Of a DNA stretch of 21,389 nt, positions 6,152 through 13,888 are shown one piece after another. Source of the stretch: JAOUEA01 sp031364965 (lineage in GTDB: Bacteria > Actinomycetota > UBA4738 > HRBIN12); NCBI GenBank assembly GCA_031364965.1, contig JANLXF010000294.1:1-21389 (forward strand). The letters run 5' to 3'. A program made the translations under genes and the position numbers. Each line of letters starts with the position of its first letter. Position 1 is the first letter of the stretch. The notes beneath the pieces were generated by a model. The model made no database searches and had not been told where the DNA came from. It was given only the letters and a program-made list of their open reading frames with translations.

Positions 6152-7345
6152 GTGAGCTCACCGGTCGTCCTTGACGACGTCACGGTCGCCGATCTCGAGG
6201 ACGACCCGTATCCGATCTACGAGCGGTGCCGGCGCTCGGCGGGGGCGTGCCACGTCCCGGCGGTCGACCTGTGGTTCGTGACGCGCTGGGCCGACGTCGT
6301 CCCGGGCGCCGAGGACCCCGTGCGGTTCCCGGCCTCGATGCCCGGGTCGCCGCTCGACCGCACGCTGGCCGGCCGGAGCGTCCTGACCGTCGACGGCGCC
6401 GAACAGGAACGCCTGCGCGCACCCATGGAGGCGACCCTTCGTCCGCGCCTGGTCGAGGAGCGCGCTCCGATGATCGTGGAGCGGATGTGCGACGAGCTCA
6501 TCGACGGGTTCGCCGACCGAGGCGAGGCCGACCTGATGTCGGTGTTCTGCGAGCCGCTGGCCGTGCTCTCGCTCGCCGAGGTGATCGGGTTGCGTGGCCT
6601 CGACGCGCCCACCCTCCGGCGGTGGTTCCACGAGATCGCCGCGGGCACCTCGAACTACGAGAACGACCCGTCGAAGCAGGTGACGGCCGACGCCACGGTC
6701 GCCGAGATCGACCGGGTGTTGCGTCCCCAGTTCGAGGACCAGCTCGCGCATCCCGACGGCACGATGGTCTCCGACATGCTCCATGCCGAGCCGGGCGACC
6801 TCGACGAACGGATGCGCGGGTTCATGCCCACGCTGAAGCTCGCGCTGATCGGTGGGCTGCAGGAACCGGCGCACGGGCTGGGCACCACCGTGGTGGGGTT
6901 GTTGTCCGCCCCCGACCAGCTCGCAGCGGTACGTGAAGATCCCGCCGGGCTGATCCGCAAAGCGGTGGACGAGGGGATCCGATGGATCTCGCCGATCGGC
7001 ACCCAGGGACGCTGCGCGGGGCCCGACGTGGTCTTCGACGGCGTCGAGATCCCCGAGGGCGCCCCGGTGGGACTCATGGTCCCCTCGGCGAACCGTGACC
7101 CTGAGGTGTGGGGGCCGACGGCCGACGCCTACGACCCCTTCCGGCCGCGGCACGCCAACGCCGCGTTCGGGTTCGGTCCGCACTTCTGCGTGGGGCACCA
7201 GCTCGCGCGCGTGCAGATGCGGACGGGGCTGCGTCGGCTGCTCGACCGGTTGCCCGGACTGCGGGCGCATCCGGATCGTGCCCCGGTCTTCTCGGGGTGG
7301 GAGTACCGGGGCCCGGCGGAGCTCTGGGTCACCTGGGACGCGTGA
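6152..7345 (+). CDS. Cytochrome P450, GcoA/CYP255-like (copy 2)
   Basis: 397 residues. ExxR is E274-G-I-R277, and the heme loop FGFGPHFCVG places the thiolate ligand at C346. The helix-I motif is GGLQEP (234-239), the same acid-alcohol replacement as the copy at 591-1811. The two proteins also share LEDDPYP[VI]Y near the N-terminus, GLRWISP/GIRWISP after ExxR, GSANRDP/PSANRDP and the terminal TWDA/VWDA, so they are paralogues of one family, though clearly diverged. The C-terminal end GWEYRGPAELWVTW resembles GcoA (GWGFRGPTSLHVTW from memory). By my alignment the helix-F position of GcoA F169, which lines its aromatic pocket, is Thr here and Leu in copy 1, so substrates probably differ. GTG 6152 starts 13 bases after the binding-protein stop with only a weak ribosome site. 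It is the last gene of the operon starting at 1982 and converges with the ribokinase gene. No redox partner gene is present. Confidence 0.92.
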   Translation: MSSPVVLDDVTVADLEDDPYPIYERCRRSAGACHVPAVDLWFVTRWADVVPGAEDPVRFPASMPGSPLDRTLAGRSVLTVDGAEQERLRAPMEATLRPRLVEERAPMIVERMCDELIDGFADRGEADLMSVFCEPLAVLSLAEVIGLRGLDAPTLRRWFHEIAAGTSNYENDPSKQVTADATVAEIDRVLRPQFEDQLAHPDGTMVSDMLHAEPGDLDERMRGFMPTLKLALIGGLQEPAHGLGTTVVGLLSAPDQLAAVREDPAGLIRKAVDEGIRWISPIGTQGRCAGPDVVFDGVEIPEGAPVGLMVPSANRDPEVWGPTADAYDPFRPRHANAAFGFGPHFCVGHQLARVQMRTGLRRLLDRLPGLRAHPDRAPVFSGWEYRGPAELWVTWDA

Positions 7346-7360
7346 GGCGGTCAGCGGCTC

Positions 7361-8245
7361 CTAGCTCACGGCGGCGTCGATCGCGTCGCGGCTTGGCATG
7401 CCCTCGCGGGCGCCTGCGACCGTGACGGACAGGGCCGCGGCTGTGACGGCGCGGGTGACGGCCTCGTCGAGCGGCCGGCCTTCGGCCAGCGACGCCGCGA
7501 GGACGCCGTTCAGGCAGTCACCGGCCCCGGTGGTGTCGACGGCGTCGACCGCCGGTGCGGCGACGTCGTGTGAGCCGCTGCCTTGATGGATCCGTACGCC
7601 GTCGCGTCCGCGCGACTCGACCACGACGGCGCCGGGCGGCGGCGACTGGGTGCCGGCGAGCGCCGCGAGCTCGCCCTCGTTCGGGGTCAGGTAGCTCGCG
7701 AGCGTCGCGAGCGCGGCCGCCTCCCCCCCGGCGGGGGCCGGGTTCAGCACGAAGGGAACCTCGTGCGCGCGGCACCACTCGCCCGCGGCGCGGACCGCGG
7801 CCGACGGAACCTCCAGGCTCGCGAGCACGACCCCGGGCGCGATCGCATCGAGCGCGGAGGTGACGGCGCTTGCCTCGATCGAGGCATTCGCTCCCGGCGC
7901 CACCGAGATCTGGTTCTCGCCCGCGGCATCGACGGCGATCAGGGCGACGCCGGTCGCGGCGCGCTCGTCGACCGCGACCCACCGGACGTCGATCCCCTCG
8001 TCCTCGAGGGCCGCCCGCGCGGCCGCCCCGAACGTGTCGCCGCCCACCGCCCCGATCATCGCGACGCGGCCGGCGTCGCCGAGTACGCGCGCCGCCGCCA
8101 CCGCTTGGTTCCCGCCCTTGCCGCCATGGTGCTCCGCGAACGTCCCGCCGACGACGGTCTCGCCCGGGCCTGGCAACGCGGCGCCCGACACCACCAGGTC
8201 GACGTTGATCGCGCCCAGCACGGCGAGGACCGGGGTGTCGCTCAC
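7361..8245 (-). CDS. rbsK: Ribokinase (PfkB family)
   Basis: 294 residues, typical length. It phosphorylates D-ribose to ribose 5-phosphate with ATP. GAINVDLVV at the N-terminus and GGKGGNQAVAAARLG-like signature 1 (41-56) form the sugar-binding part; NPAP (168-171) and TPNEGE (187-192) are ribokinase landmarks. Signature 2, DTTGAGDCLNG, supplies the anion-hole glycines and catalytic base D243. GTG 8245 was chosen because the frame upstream runs inside the preceding gene and lacks homology. The start overlaps the TGA of the nucleoside hydrolase in a four-base GTGA, implying translational coupling. Paired with a nucleoside hydrolase, it would capture ribose released from nucleosides. Other PfkB sugars are possible, but the N-terminal motifs favour ribose. 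It converges with the P450 gene across 15 bases. Confidence 0.92.
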   Translation of the reverse strand: MSDTPVLAVLGAINVDLVVSGAALPGPGETVVGGTFAEHHGGKGGNQAVAAARVLGDAGRVAMIGAVGGDTFGAAARAALEDEGIDVRWVAVDERAATGVALIAVDAAGENQISVAPGANASIEASAVTSALDAIAPGVVLASLEVPSAAVRAAGEWCRAHEVPFVLNPAPAGGEAAALATLASYLTPNEGELAALAGTQSPPPGAVVVESRGRDGVRIHQGSGSHDVAAPAVDAVDTTGAGDCLNGVLAASLAEGRPLDEAVTRAVTAAALSVTVAGAREGMPSRDAIDAAVS

Positions 8246-9243
8246 GTCGCCTGGCTCGTCACCAGCTCGCGCAGCCGCCCGGTGAATCGCTCCATGAACG
8301 CGTCGGCGTCGACCCCGAGCGCGACACACGCGTTCTCCTCGGGCGGCCAGCCCACCGCCCACGGGCTGTGCCGAATCCCGCCCAGGTCGGTCACCGTCTG
8401 CCCGCGGGTCCATTCGCCGTCGGTCTCGACCTCGACGCGCGTCGTCACGAGCGTCACGAGCGACGCGTCGATCGCGGCGCCTAGCGCGAGCGGGTCGTGC
8501 ATGCAGGCGCCGCCGTACGAGCGCGTGCGCTCGTAGAACTCGATGTAGTGAGGGACGGCGTCGGCCAGGAACCGCGCGACCGGCGTCTCGGGCGCGACCG
8601 CGCAGATGGCGTCGAGCACTTCGCGCGACAGCTTCACGTCCTCGGTAACGTCGAGCCCGACGCAGATCGGGAGCCTCTCCTCCGGAGCGCCCGAGAAGGC
8701 TCGGAAGACCGCCTGCGCCGCGTGGGGATCCATCCAGGTGTTGGCCTCGGCGGCGGGCGTGGTGTTGCCGCCGCGCGCGTACGCGCCGCCCATCAGGGCG
8801 AAGCCGCGGAGGAGCGCGGGCAGCTCGGGCTCGGCGGCGAGCGCGGTGGCGATGTTCGTGAGGGGGCCGGTCGCGACGAGCAGGACCTCGCCGGGACGCT
8901 GACGGGCGGTTTCGACGATCAGCTCGGTGGCGCTCCGCCCGGACTCGTCGCGTCGCGGCGGCGGCAGCTCCGCGCGGCCGAGACCGCGCGCGCCGTGGAC
9001 GATGGGGAAGGGCTCATGGTCGCTCACGAGCGGCTTCGCGGCGCCCCGCGCCACCTCGATGTCGCCGCGCCCGGCGACCTCGAGCACCGCGAGCGTGTTC
9101 TCGGTGGTGTGGTCGATCGTGACGTTGCCCATCACGGTGGTCGCGCCGATCAACTCGACCTCCGGCGAGGCGACCGCGTAGAGGAGCCCGAGCGCGTCGT
9201 CGACGCCGGTGTCGACGTCCAGGATCAGCGGGGTGGGGACCAC
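8242..9243 (-). CDS. Inosine-uridine-preferring nucleoside hydrolase
   Basis: 333 residues. It hydrolyses the N-glycosidic bond of ribonucleosides to a free base and ribose. The N-terminal DVDTGVDD (9-16) is the family's DxDxxxDD calcium/ribose motif. NTWMDP (168-173) matches the usual N-x-x-x-DP site, GPLTNIA (126-132) is conserved, and H249-D250 supply the late His and the fourth calcium ligand. Base preference (purine versus pyrimidine) cannot be read. The start is GTG 9243, because the family N-terminus begins within a few residues of it. There is no ribosome site directly upstream, but a -10 box TAGCCT lies 6 bases before the GTG, suggesting a leaderless mRNA. It overlaps the ribokinase gene by four bases and forms a two-gene nucleoside salvage unit with it. 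The TetR gene lies 49 bases upstream on the same strand. Confidence 0.93.
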   Translation of the reverse strand: MVPTPLILDVDTGVDDALGLLYAVASPEVELIGATTVMGNVTIDHTTENTLAVLEVAGRGDIEVARGAAKPLVSDHEPFPIVHGARGLGRAELPPPRRDESGRSATELIVETARQRPGEVLLVATGPLTNIATALAAEPELPALLRGFALMGGAYARGGNTTPAAEANTWMDPHAAQAVFRAFSGAPEERLPICVGLDVTEDVKLSREVLDAICAVAPETPVARFLADAVPHYIEFYERTRSYGGACMHDPLALGAAIDASLVTLVTTRVEVETDGEWTRGQTVTDLGGIRHSPWAVGWPPEENACVALGVDADAFMERFTGRLRELVTSQAT

Positions 9244-9249
9244 GCGCGG

Positions 9250-9255
9250 AGGCTA
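9250..9255 (-). promoter_or_regulatory. -10 box for a leaderless nucleoside hydrolase mRNA
   Basis: On the minus strand TAGCCT ends 6 bases before GTG 9243, the classic position for a transcript starting at or next to the start codon. No convincing -35 box is seen. A possible ribosome site AGGAAGG lies too far upstream (about 35 bases) to serve the GTG. Confidence 0.5.
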
Positions 9256-9292
9256 GCGCATCGAGGCAGAGGAAACCTTCCTGCGACCTTCC

Positions 9293-9910
9293 CTAGACCT
9301 CGGCGCCGATCAGCTTCGAGGCGACGCTCCGGCACGTTCCTTGCATCCGCTCGGGGCTGACCTGGGTGTCGTTCATCAGCACCTGGATCGCGAGGCCGTC
9401 GATCAGGGCGCCGAGCTCCATGCCGAGCTCGTCGGCGTCCTCCCCTTCGGGGAACTCGCCGGTGGTCCGGCCGTGCCGCACGATGTCGGCGATCGACTGG
9501 CGCCAGCGGCGGTCGAGTACCTCGCGTTCCTTCGCGAGCGCGGGGTCGCGGAGCGCGCGTACCCAGATCTCGATCCAGAGCGCCCATTCCTCGAGCCGCT
9601 CGTAGTCCGGCAGGAGCCCGGGCACCGAGAGATCGATCAGCCGGCGGAGCTGGTCGACGGCGGAGTCCATCCGGCGGAGCTCGCGCGCCTGCGCCAAGTA
9701 GTACTTGTCGTTCGCGTACGTGAGCGCCTCGACGAGCAGCCTGTCCTTCGAATCGAAGTAGTAGAGGATCAGACCCGGCGAGACCCCGCAACGATCGGCG
9801 ATGTCGGAAATCCGCGTCTCGGCGAGGCCGCGGTCGGTGATCACGCGCGCCGCCGCGACCAGGATCTCCTGGTGCCGGTCCTTCGTCTGTTTGGGTCGTG
9901 TCTTCGCCAT
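9293..9910 (-). CDS. TetR/AcrR-family transcriptional regulator
   Basis: 205 residues, normal for the family. The N-terminal helix-turn-helix (about 14-55) shows ILVAAARVITDRGL, ISDIADRCGVSPGLILYYF and SKDRLLVEAL, standard TetR landmarks. The C-terminal ligand and dimer domain resembles the BetI-type class (tetr_C_6), whose members often sense amines or small organic molecules; this is a family-level guess. ATG 9910 was chosen because AGGGAG (9919-9924, minus) precedes it by 8 bases; upstream codons in the same frame fall across the promoter. It is divergent from the PYROXD2-like oxidoreductase gene. A near-palindrome CTGACCGTTCAG (9967-9978) just downstream of the gene's own -10 box is a likely operator, giving autorepression and possibly control of the divergent gene or the downstream nucleoside genes. 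Confidence 0.9.
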   Translation of the reverse strand: MAKTRPKQTKDRHQEILVAAARVITDRGLAETRISDIADRCGVSPGLILYYFDSKDRLLVEALTYANDKYYLAQARELRRMDSAVDQLRRLIDLSVPGLLPDYERLEEWALWIEIWVRALRDPALAKEREVLDRRWRQSIADIVRHGRTTGEFPEGEDADELGMELGALIDGLAIQVLMNDTQVSPERMQGTCRSVASKLIGAEV

Positions 9911-9966
9911 GGACTGGGCTCCCTGAACGACGTACAAGGCGGAGGGTGAGGCAGCCCTCTCTTTGT

Positions 9967-9978
9967 CTGACCGTTCAG
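9967..9978. promoter_or_regulatory. Probable TetR-type operator
   Basis: CTGACCGTTCAG reads almost the same on both strands (two symmetric mismatch positions). A second related half, TCCCTGAACG at 9920-9929, is a perfect inverted copy of CGTTCAGGGA at 9972-9981. The site lies 3 bases downstream of the regulator gene's predicted -10 box, where a bound repressor would block transcription. Confidence 0.5.
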
Positions 9979-9981
9979 GGA

Positions 9982-10009
9982 ACCATACCCGCTTGAGCAG
10001 CGGAGTCAA
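9982..10009 (-). promoter_or_regulatory. Predicted promoter of the TetR gene
   Basis: Read on the minus strand: -35 TTGACT (10009-10004), 16-base spacer, -10 TATGGT (9987-9982). Transcription would start near 9975, inside the palindrome at 9967-9978, and give a ~65-base leader before ATG 9910. Confidence 0.55.
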
Positions 10010-10033
10010 AACCCAAGAGCCGCCGGGCAGAAG

Positions 10034-10063
10034 TTGACTGGTGATTCAGATTCAAGGCATGAT
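10034..10063 (+). promoter_or_regulatory. Predicted promoter of the PYROXD2-like oxidoreductase gene
   Basis: -35 TTGACT (10034-10039), 18-base spacer, -10 CATGAT (10058-10063, four of six consensus bases). Transcription would start near 10070, before the purine-rich ribosome site at 10081-10089. It lies back to back with the minus-strand promoter, with 24 bases between the two -35 boxes. Confidence 0.4.
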
Positions 10064-10100
10064 GACCCCGTTCTCGACCTGGGGAAGGACGGTCTACGCG

Positions 10101-11717
10101 ATGGCGAACACCTACGACGCGATCATCATCGGCGGCGGTCACAACGGCCTGACGAGCGGCGCGTACTTCGCGCGCGCCGGCGCCCGCACGGTGGTGCTCG
10201 AATCCCGCAACAAGACCGGCGGTGCCGCCGACACGAGCGCGCCGTTCGCCGATCACCCGGAGATCAACGTCACGACGTACTCCTACGTCATGTCGCTGAT
10301 GCCGCCGACGATCATCCGCGACCTGAAGCTCAAGCAGTTCGGGTATGACGTGACGCCGTTCGGTCCGTACTTCCAGGCCTTCCCCGACGGCCGCGGGATC
10401 ACGATGTACGCCGACGACGCACAGAAGAGCTACGAATCGCTCTCGCAGTTCTCGAAGAAGGACGCCGACACCCTGCCGAAGTGGGAGGCATGGATGAAGG
10501 GCGTGAGCGACGTGCTCGGCCCGCTCCTCCTGAGCGTCCCGCCCCACGTCGGGTCGACGAAGCTCGGGGATCTGCTGCCCCAGCTGCAGACCGCGTGGAA
10601 CATGCGCAAGCTCGGCCAGCGAGGGGTGGCCGACGTGACGCGCCTGTTCTCGATGAGCGTCACCGATCTGCTCGACGATTGGTTCGAATCCGACGCGATC
10701 AAGGCGATGCTCGCCGTGAACGGCGTGATCGGCACGTGGGCCGGCCCCGACGAGCCGGGCACCGCGTACGTGATGCTGCATCACTCGATCGGCGATGTCG
10801 GCGACGGCCACCTCGGCTCGTGGGGGTTCCAGCAGGGCGGGATGGGCGCGGTGAGCGACGCGATCCGGCGCTCGGCCGAGTCGTTCGGCGCCGAGATCCG
10901 CACCGACGCCAAGGTCAAGAAGATCCTGGTGCGCGGCGGACGCGCGGTCGGCGTGGCGCTCGAGAACGGTGAGGAGCTGCGCGCGCCGGTCGTGGTCACC
11001 ACGATCCACCCGAAGATCGCGTTCCTCGACCTGCTCGACCGACACGAGCTGCCGGCCGACTTCGTCTGGGACATCGAGCGCTGGAAGACCCGATCGGGCA
11101 CGGTGAAGATCAACGTCGCCATCAGTGAGCTTCCCGACTTCATCGCGGCCCCCGGCAAGGAGCAGCAGCCACACCACACCGGGTCGGTCGAGCTCTGCTT
11201 CTCGCCGCAGTACGCCGAGCGCGCGTTCCAGGACGCGCACATCGATCGCAAGCCCGCCGTGGCTCCTTTCGTCGACGGCACGATCCCCACGACGCTCGAC
11301 AAGAAGCTTGCGCCCGAAGGGGTCCACGTGTTCTCGATGTTCACGCAGTGGGTGCCCGAGGACTGGGTGAAGGAGCCTCACCGCGACGAGCTCGACGCCT
11401 ACGCGAAGCGGATCTTCGATGCCTACAACGAGCTCGCGCCGAACTTCAACGACTCGATCATCGACAACCAGGTGATCGGTCCGTACGACATGGAGCAGGA
11501 GCTCGGCCTGATCGGCGGGAACATCTTCCACGGCGAGCTGAGCGTCGATCAGCTGTTCCACATGCGTCCGGCGCCGGGCTACGCTGACTTCCGCACGCCG
11601 GTCAAGGGTCTGTATCACGGGTCGTGCGCCACGCACGGCGGCGGCGGCGTGAACGGGATCCCCGGCTGGCAGGCGTTCAACATGGCGAAGAAGGACAAGG
11701 CGCTCGGGAAGAAGTAG
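10101..11717 (+). CDS. FAD/NAD(P)-dependent oxidoreductase, PYROXD2/phytoene-desaturase-like
   Basis: 538 residues, typical for the group. The N-terminus is a Rossmann FAD-binding fold: DAIIIGGGHNGLTSG has G11-x-G13-x-x-G16, and E34 at the end of the next strand should bind the FAD ribose. The family is recognised by GGNIFHGELS, QLFHMRPAPGY and the C-terminal LYHGSCATHGGGGVNGIPG, which closes the FAD site. Members are related to phytoene desaturase and to human PYROXD2; the bacterial substrates are mostly unknown, so I assign only a flavin-dependent oxidation or desaturation. ATG 10101 was chosen, with GGGGAAGGA ahead, because the family begins just before the glycine motif; GTG 10041 is also in frame but overlaps the predicted promoter. 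There is no signal peptide. The acyl-CoA synthetase follows after 9 bases, so the two are probably co-transcribed, and the divergent TetR protein is a candidate regulator. Confidence 0.88.
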   Translation: MANTYDAIIIGGGHNGLTSGAYFARAGARTVVLESRNKTGGAADTSAPFADHPEINVTTYSYVMSLMPPTIIRDLKLKQFGYDVTPFGPYFQAFPDGRGITMYADDAQKSYESLSQFSKKDADTLPKWEAWMKGVSDVLGPLLLSVPPHVGSTKLGDLLPQLQTAWNMRKLGQRGVADVTRLFSMSVTDLLDDWFESDAIKAMLAVNGVIGTWAGPDEPGTAYVMLHHSIGDVGDGHLGSWGFQQGGMGAVSDAIRRSAESFGAEIRTDAKVKKILVRGGRAVGVALENGEELRAPVVVTTIHPKIAFLDLLDRHELPADFVWDIERWKTRSGTVKINVAISELPDFIAAPGKEQQPHHTGSVELCFSPQYAERAFQDAHIDRKPAVAPFVDGTIPTTLDKKLAPEGVHVFSMFTQWVPEDWVKEPHRDELDAYAKRIFDAYNELAPNFNDSIIDNQVIGPYDMEQELGLIGGNIFHGELSVDQLFHMRPAPGYADFRTPVKGLYHGSCATHGGGGVNGIPGWQAFNMAKKDKALGKK

Positions 11718-11726
11718 TCAGACTCC

Positions 11727-13847
11727 TTGACCACCCCAAGCGAAGCCTCGCGCGGTGAGCTGACCGCCCTCGAGCCCATGCTCGAGGCGCGGTCCGTCGC
11801 CGTGGTCGGGGCCAGCGTGAAGGAGGGCTCCCTGGGGCGCTCGATGGTCGTCGAGCTGCAACGCGGAGGGTTCGAGGGCGCGATCTACCCCGTGAACCCG
11901 GGCTACGACGAGGTGCTCGGGCTGCCGTGCTACCCGTCGTTCGCTGAGGTGCCCGGCGACGGGGTCGACCTCGCGATCCTCGGCGTCGCGAACCACCGCA
12001 TCGAGCAGGCGGTGCGCGACGCGATCGAGGCCGGCGTTCGTTCGTTCGTGACGTTCTCGTCGCTGTACGAAGCGGAGCCGCCCGAGCCGGGGATGCCGCC
12101 GCTCACTGCGCGCGTGGCCGCGATGCTGCGCGACGCGGGCGTCCCGATGTGCGGCGGCAACGGGATGGGGTTCTTCAACGAGACCCACCGGCTCCGTGCC
12201 ACGGGGTTCGCGTCGCCCGACGACCTGCGGCACGGCCCGGTGACGTTCCTCTCGCATTCGGGATCTGCGTTCGCGGCGCTCGCGTTCAACGATCGCGGCA
12301 TCGGGTTCAACCTGCTGGTCTCGAGCGGCCAGGAGCTGGGCGCCACGATGGCCGACTACATGGGGTACGCGCTCGGGCGACCCGAGACGAAGGTGCTCGC
12401 GCTCCTGCTCGAGACCGTGCGCGATCCGGGAGGGTTCCGCGCGCAGCTCGAACGCGCCGCCGAGCTGGGCGTCCCGGTGATCGCGCTGAAGGTCGGGCGC
12501 ACCGAGGCGGCGAAGTCGATGGTCACCGCGCACTCGGGTGCGCTCGCGGGCGAGCACGGCGCGTTCGAGGCGCTCTTCGACGCGTGCGGCGTGCACGAGG
12601 TCGTCTCACTCGAGGAGATGGCCGACGCGATGGAGCTGTTCTCCTCGCCTCGGCGCGTGACGGGCGGTGGCGGCCTGAGCGCCCTGTGCGATTCGGGCGG
12701 GGAGCGCGCCCTGCTCGTGGATCGGGCGCACGACCTCGGGGTGCCCTTCGCCGCGATCTCGCAGCCGACCCTCGACACGCTCGATGCGACCCTCGATCCC
12801 GGTCTCGTCGCCGCGAACCCGCTCGATGCCTGGGGGACGGGCTTCGACTCCGACCGGATCTTCCTTGAATCGCTGATGGCGCTGCATGACGACCCCGACA
12901 CCGCGGCGCTCGCGTTCGTGGTGGACCTGACCCGTCAAGGAGAGCCCTACGACGAGGGGTACCTGCAGATCGCGAGGGACGTGTTCGCGGCCACCACGAA
13001 ACCGTTCTGCATGCTGACGAACCTGGCGAGCGCCGTCGAGATCCAGGAGGCCTCCTACCTCCGCGACGCGGGGATCCCGGTGCTCGAAGGCACCTCGTCG
13101 GGGCTGGTGGCGATCCGGGCGCTGCTCGACGACGGTGCGCCGCCCCGGCAGGCAGGCGAGCCGCCGGCGCAGGTCGCCGACGAGGTGCGCGCGCGTTGGC
13201 GCGCACGGCTCGCGACCGGCACTGAGGTGAGCGAGCTCGAGGGCCTCAAGCTGCTCGCCGACTACGGCGTGCCGGTGACCGAGGCGCACGCCGCCGCGAC
13301 GTCGGACGAAGCCGTTGACGCCGCCGAGGCGATCGGGTTCCCCGTCGTGCTGAAGACCGCGGCGCCGGGCGTGCAGCACAAGTCCGACGTCGGGGGCGTG
13401 AAGGTCGGGCTCAGCGCTGCGGATGCGGTGCGCGCCGCGTACGATGACGTGGCCGGCCGGCTCGGTGCGCAGGTCGCGATCGGGGCGATGGCGCCCGCCG
13501 GCATCGAGGTCGCGCTCGGGATCGTGCGCGACCCGACGTTCGGCCCGCTCGTGCTGGTGGCGGCGGGCGGGATCCTGGTGGAGCTGCTGCACGATCGCGC
13601 GCTGGGGCTCCCACCGCTCGACGAGGTGGGGGCCCGGCGATTGGTCGACCGGCTGAAGATCCGCCCCCTCCTCGACGGGTTACGGGGCGCCGAGCCGAGC
13701 GACGTCGACGCGCTGGTGCATGCGGCGTCGCGGCTTTCCGTGCTCGCCGCCGATCTCGGCGACCTGCTGAGCGCCCTCGACGTGAACCCGGTGATCGTCT
13801 CGCCGACCGGCTGCGTCGCCGTCGACGCGCTCGTGATCACGCGTTGA
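11727..13847 (+). CDS. ADP(NDP)-forming acyl-CoA synthetase, fused alpha-beta chain
   Basis: 706 residues. The enzyme interconverts acyl-CoA + ADP + Pi and acid + CoA + ATP through a phosphohistidine. Domain order: CoA-binding Rossmann domain (about 15-140; RSVAVVGAS, AIYPVNPGY), a succinyl-CoA-ligase-like middle region with SHSGSAFAALA and the phosphohistidine loop TAHSGALAG (H269), then an ATP-grasp domain from about 490 (GVPVTEAHAA, FPVVLKTAAPGVQHKSDVGGV, VAAGGILVELL, DVNPVIV). All functional loops are present. The start is TTG 11727, 9 bases after the oxidoreductase stop, preceded by a GGGAAGAAG purine run; ATG 11778 is an alternative that begins directly before ARSVAVVGAS and is not excluded. 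The substrate acid is not readable (acetate, branched, aryl and dicarboxylic acids are all used in this family). Close linkage with the flavoprotein suggests that the acid or CoA ester comes from its product. Confidence 0.9.
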   Translation: MTTPSEASRGELTALEPMLEARSVAVVGASVKEGSLGRSMVVELQRGGFEGAIYPVNPGYDEVLGLPCYPSFAEVPGDGVDLAILGVANHRIEQAVRDAIEAGVRSFVTFSSLYEAEPPEPGMPPLTARVAAMLRDAGVPMCGGNGMGFFNETHRLRATGFASPDDLRHGPVTFLSHSGSAFAALAFNDRGIGFNLLVSSGQELGATMADYMGYALGRPETKVLALLLETVRDPGGFRAQLERAAELGVPVIALKVGRTEAAKSMVTAHSGALAGEHGAFEALFDACGVHEVVSLEEMADAMELFSSPRRVTGGGGLSALCDSGGERALLVDRAHDLGVPFAAISQPTLDTLDATLDPGLVAANPLDAWGTGFDSDRIFLESLMALHDDPDTAALAFVVDLTRQGEPYDEGYLQIARDVFAATTKPFCMLTNLASAVEIQEASYLRDAGIPVLEGTSSGLVAIRALLDDGAPPRQAGEPPAQVADEVRARWRARLATGTEVSELEGLKLLADYGVPVTEAHAAATSDEAVDAAEAIGFPVVLKTAAPGVQHKSDVGGVKVGLSAADAVRAAYDDVAGRLGAQVAIGAMAPAGIEVALGIVRDPTFGPLVLVAAGGILVELLHDRALGLPPLDEVGARRLVDRLKIRPLLDGLRGAEPSDVDALVHAASRLSVLAADLGDLLSALDVNPVIVSPTGCVAVDALVITR

Positions 13848-13875
13848 GCGACGCCCAGGCGTGGACGGCGCGCCG

Positions 13876-13881
13876 TAGACT
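13876..13881 (+). promoter_or_regulatory. -10 box for a leaderless membrane-protein mRNA
   Basis: TAGACT ends 7 bases before GTG 13889. No ribosome site precedes the GTG (CGGCCCC), so a leaderless transcript is the simplest reading. No -35 box is seen at the expected place. Confidence 0.5.
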
Positions 13882-13888
13882 CGGCCCC

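Noticed and set aside
3175..6183. Very long open frame on the minus strand across three plus-strand genes
   Set aside because: It is the expected antisense of GC-rich codons, rich in Arg, His, Asp and Val, and shows no domain; the plus-strand genes carry intact catalytic motifs.
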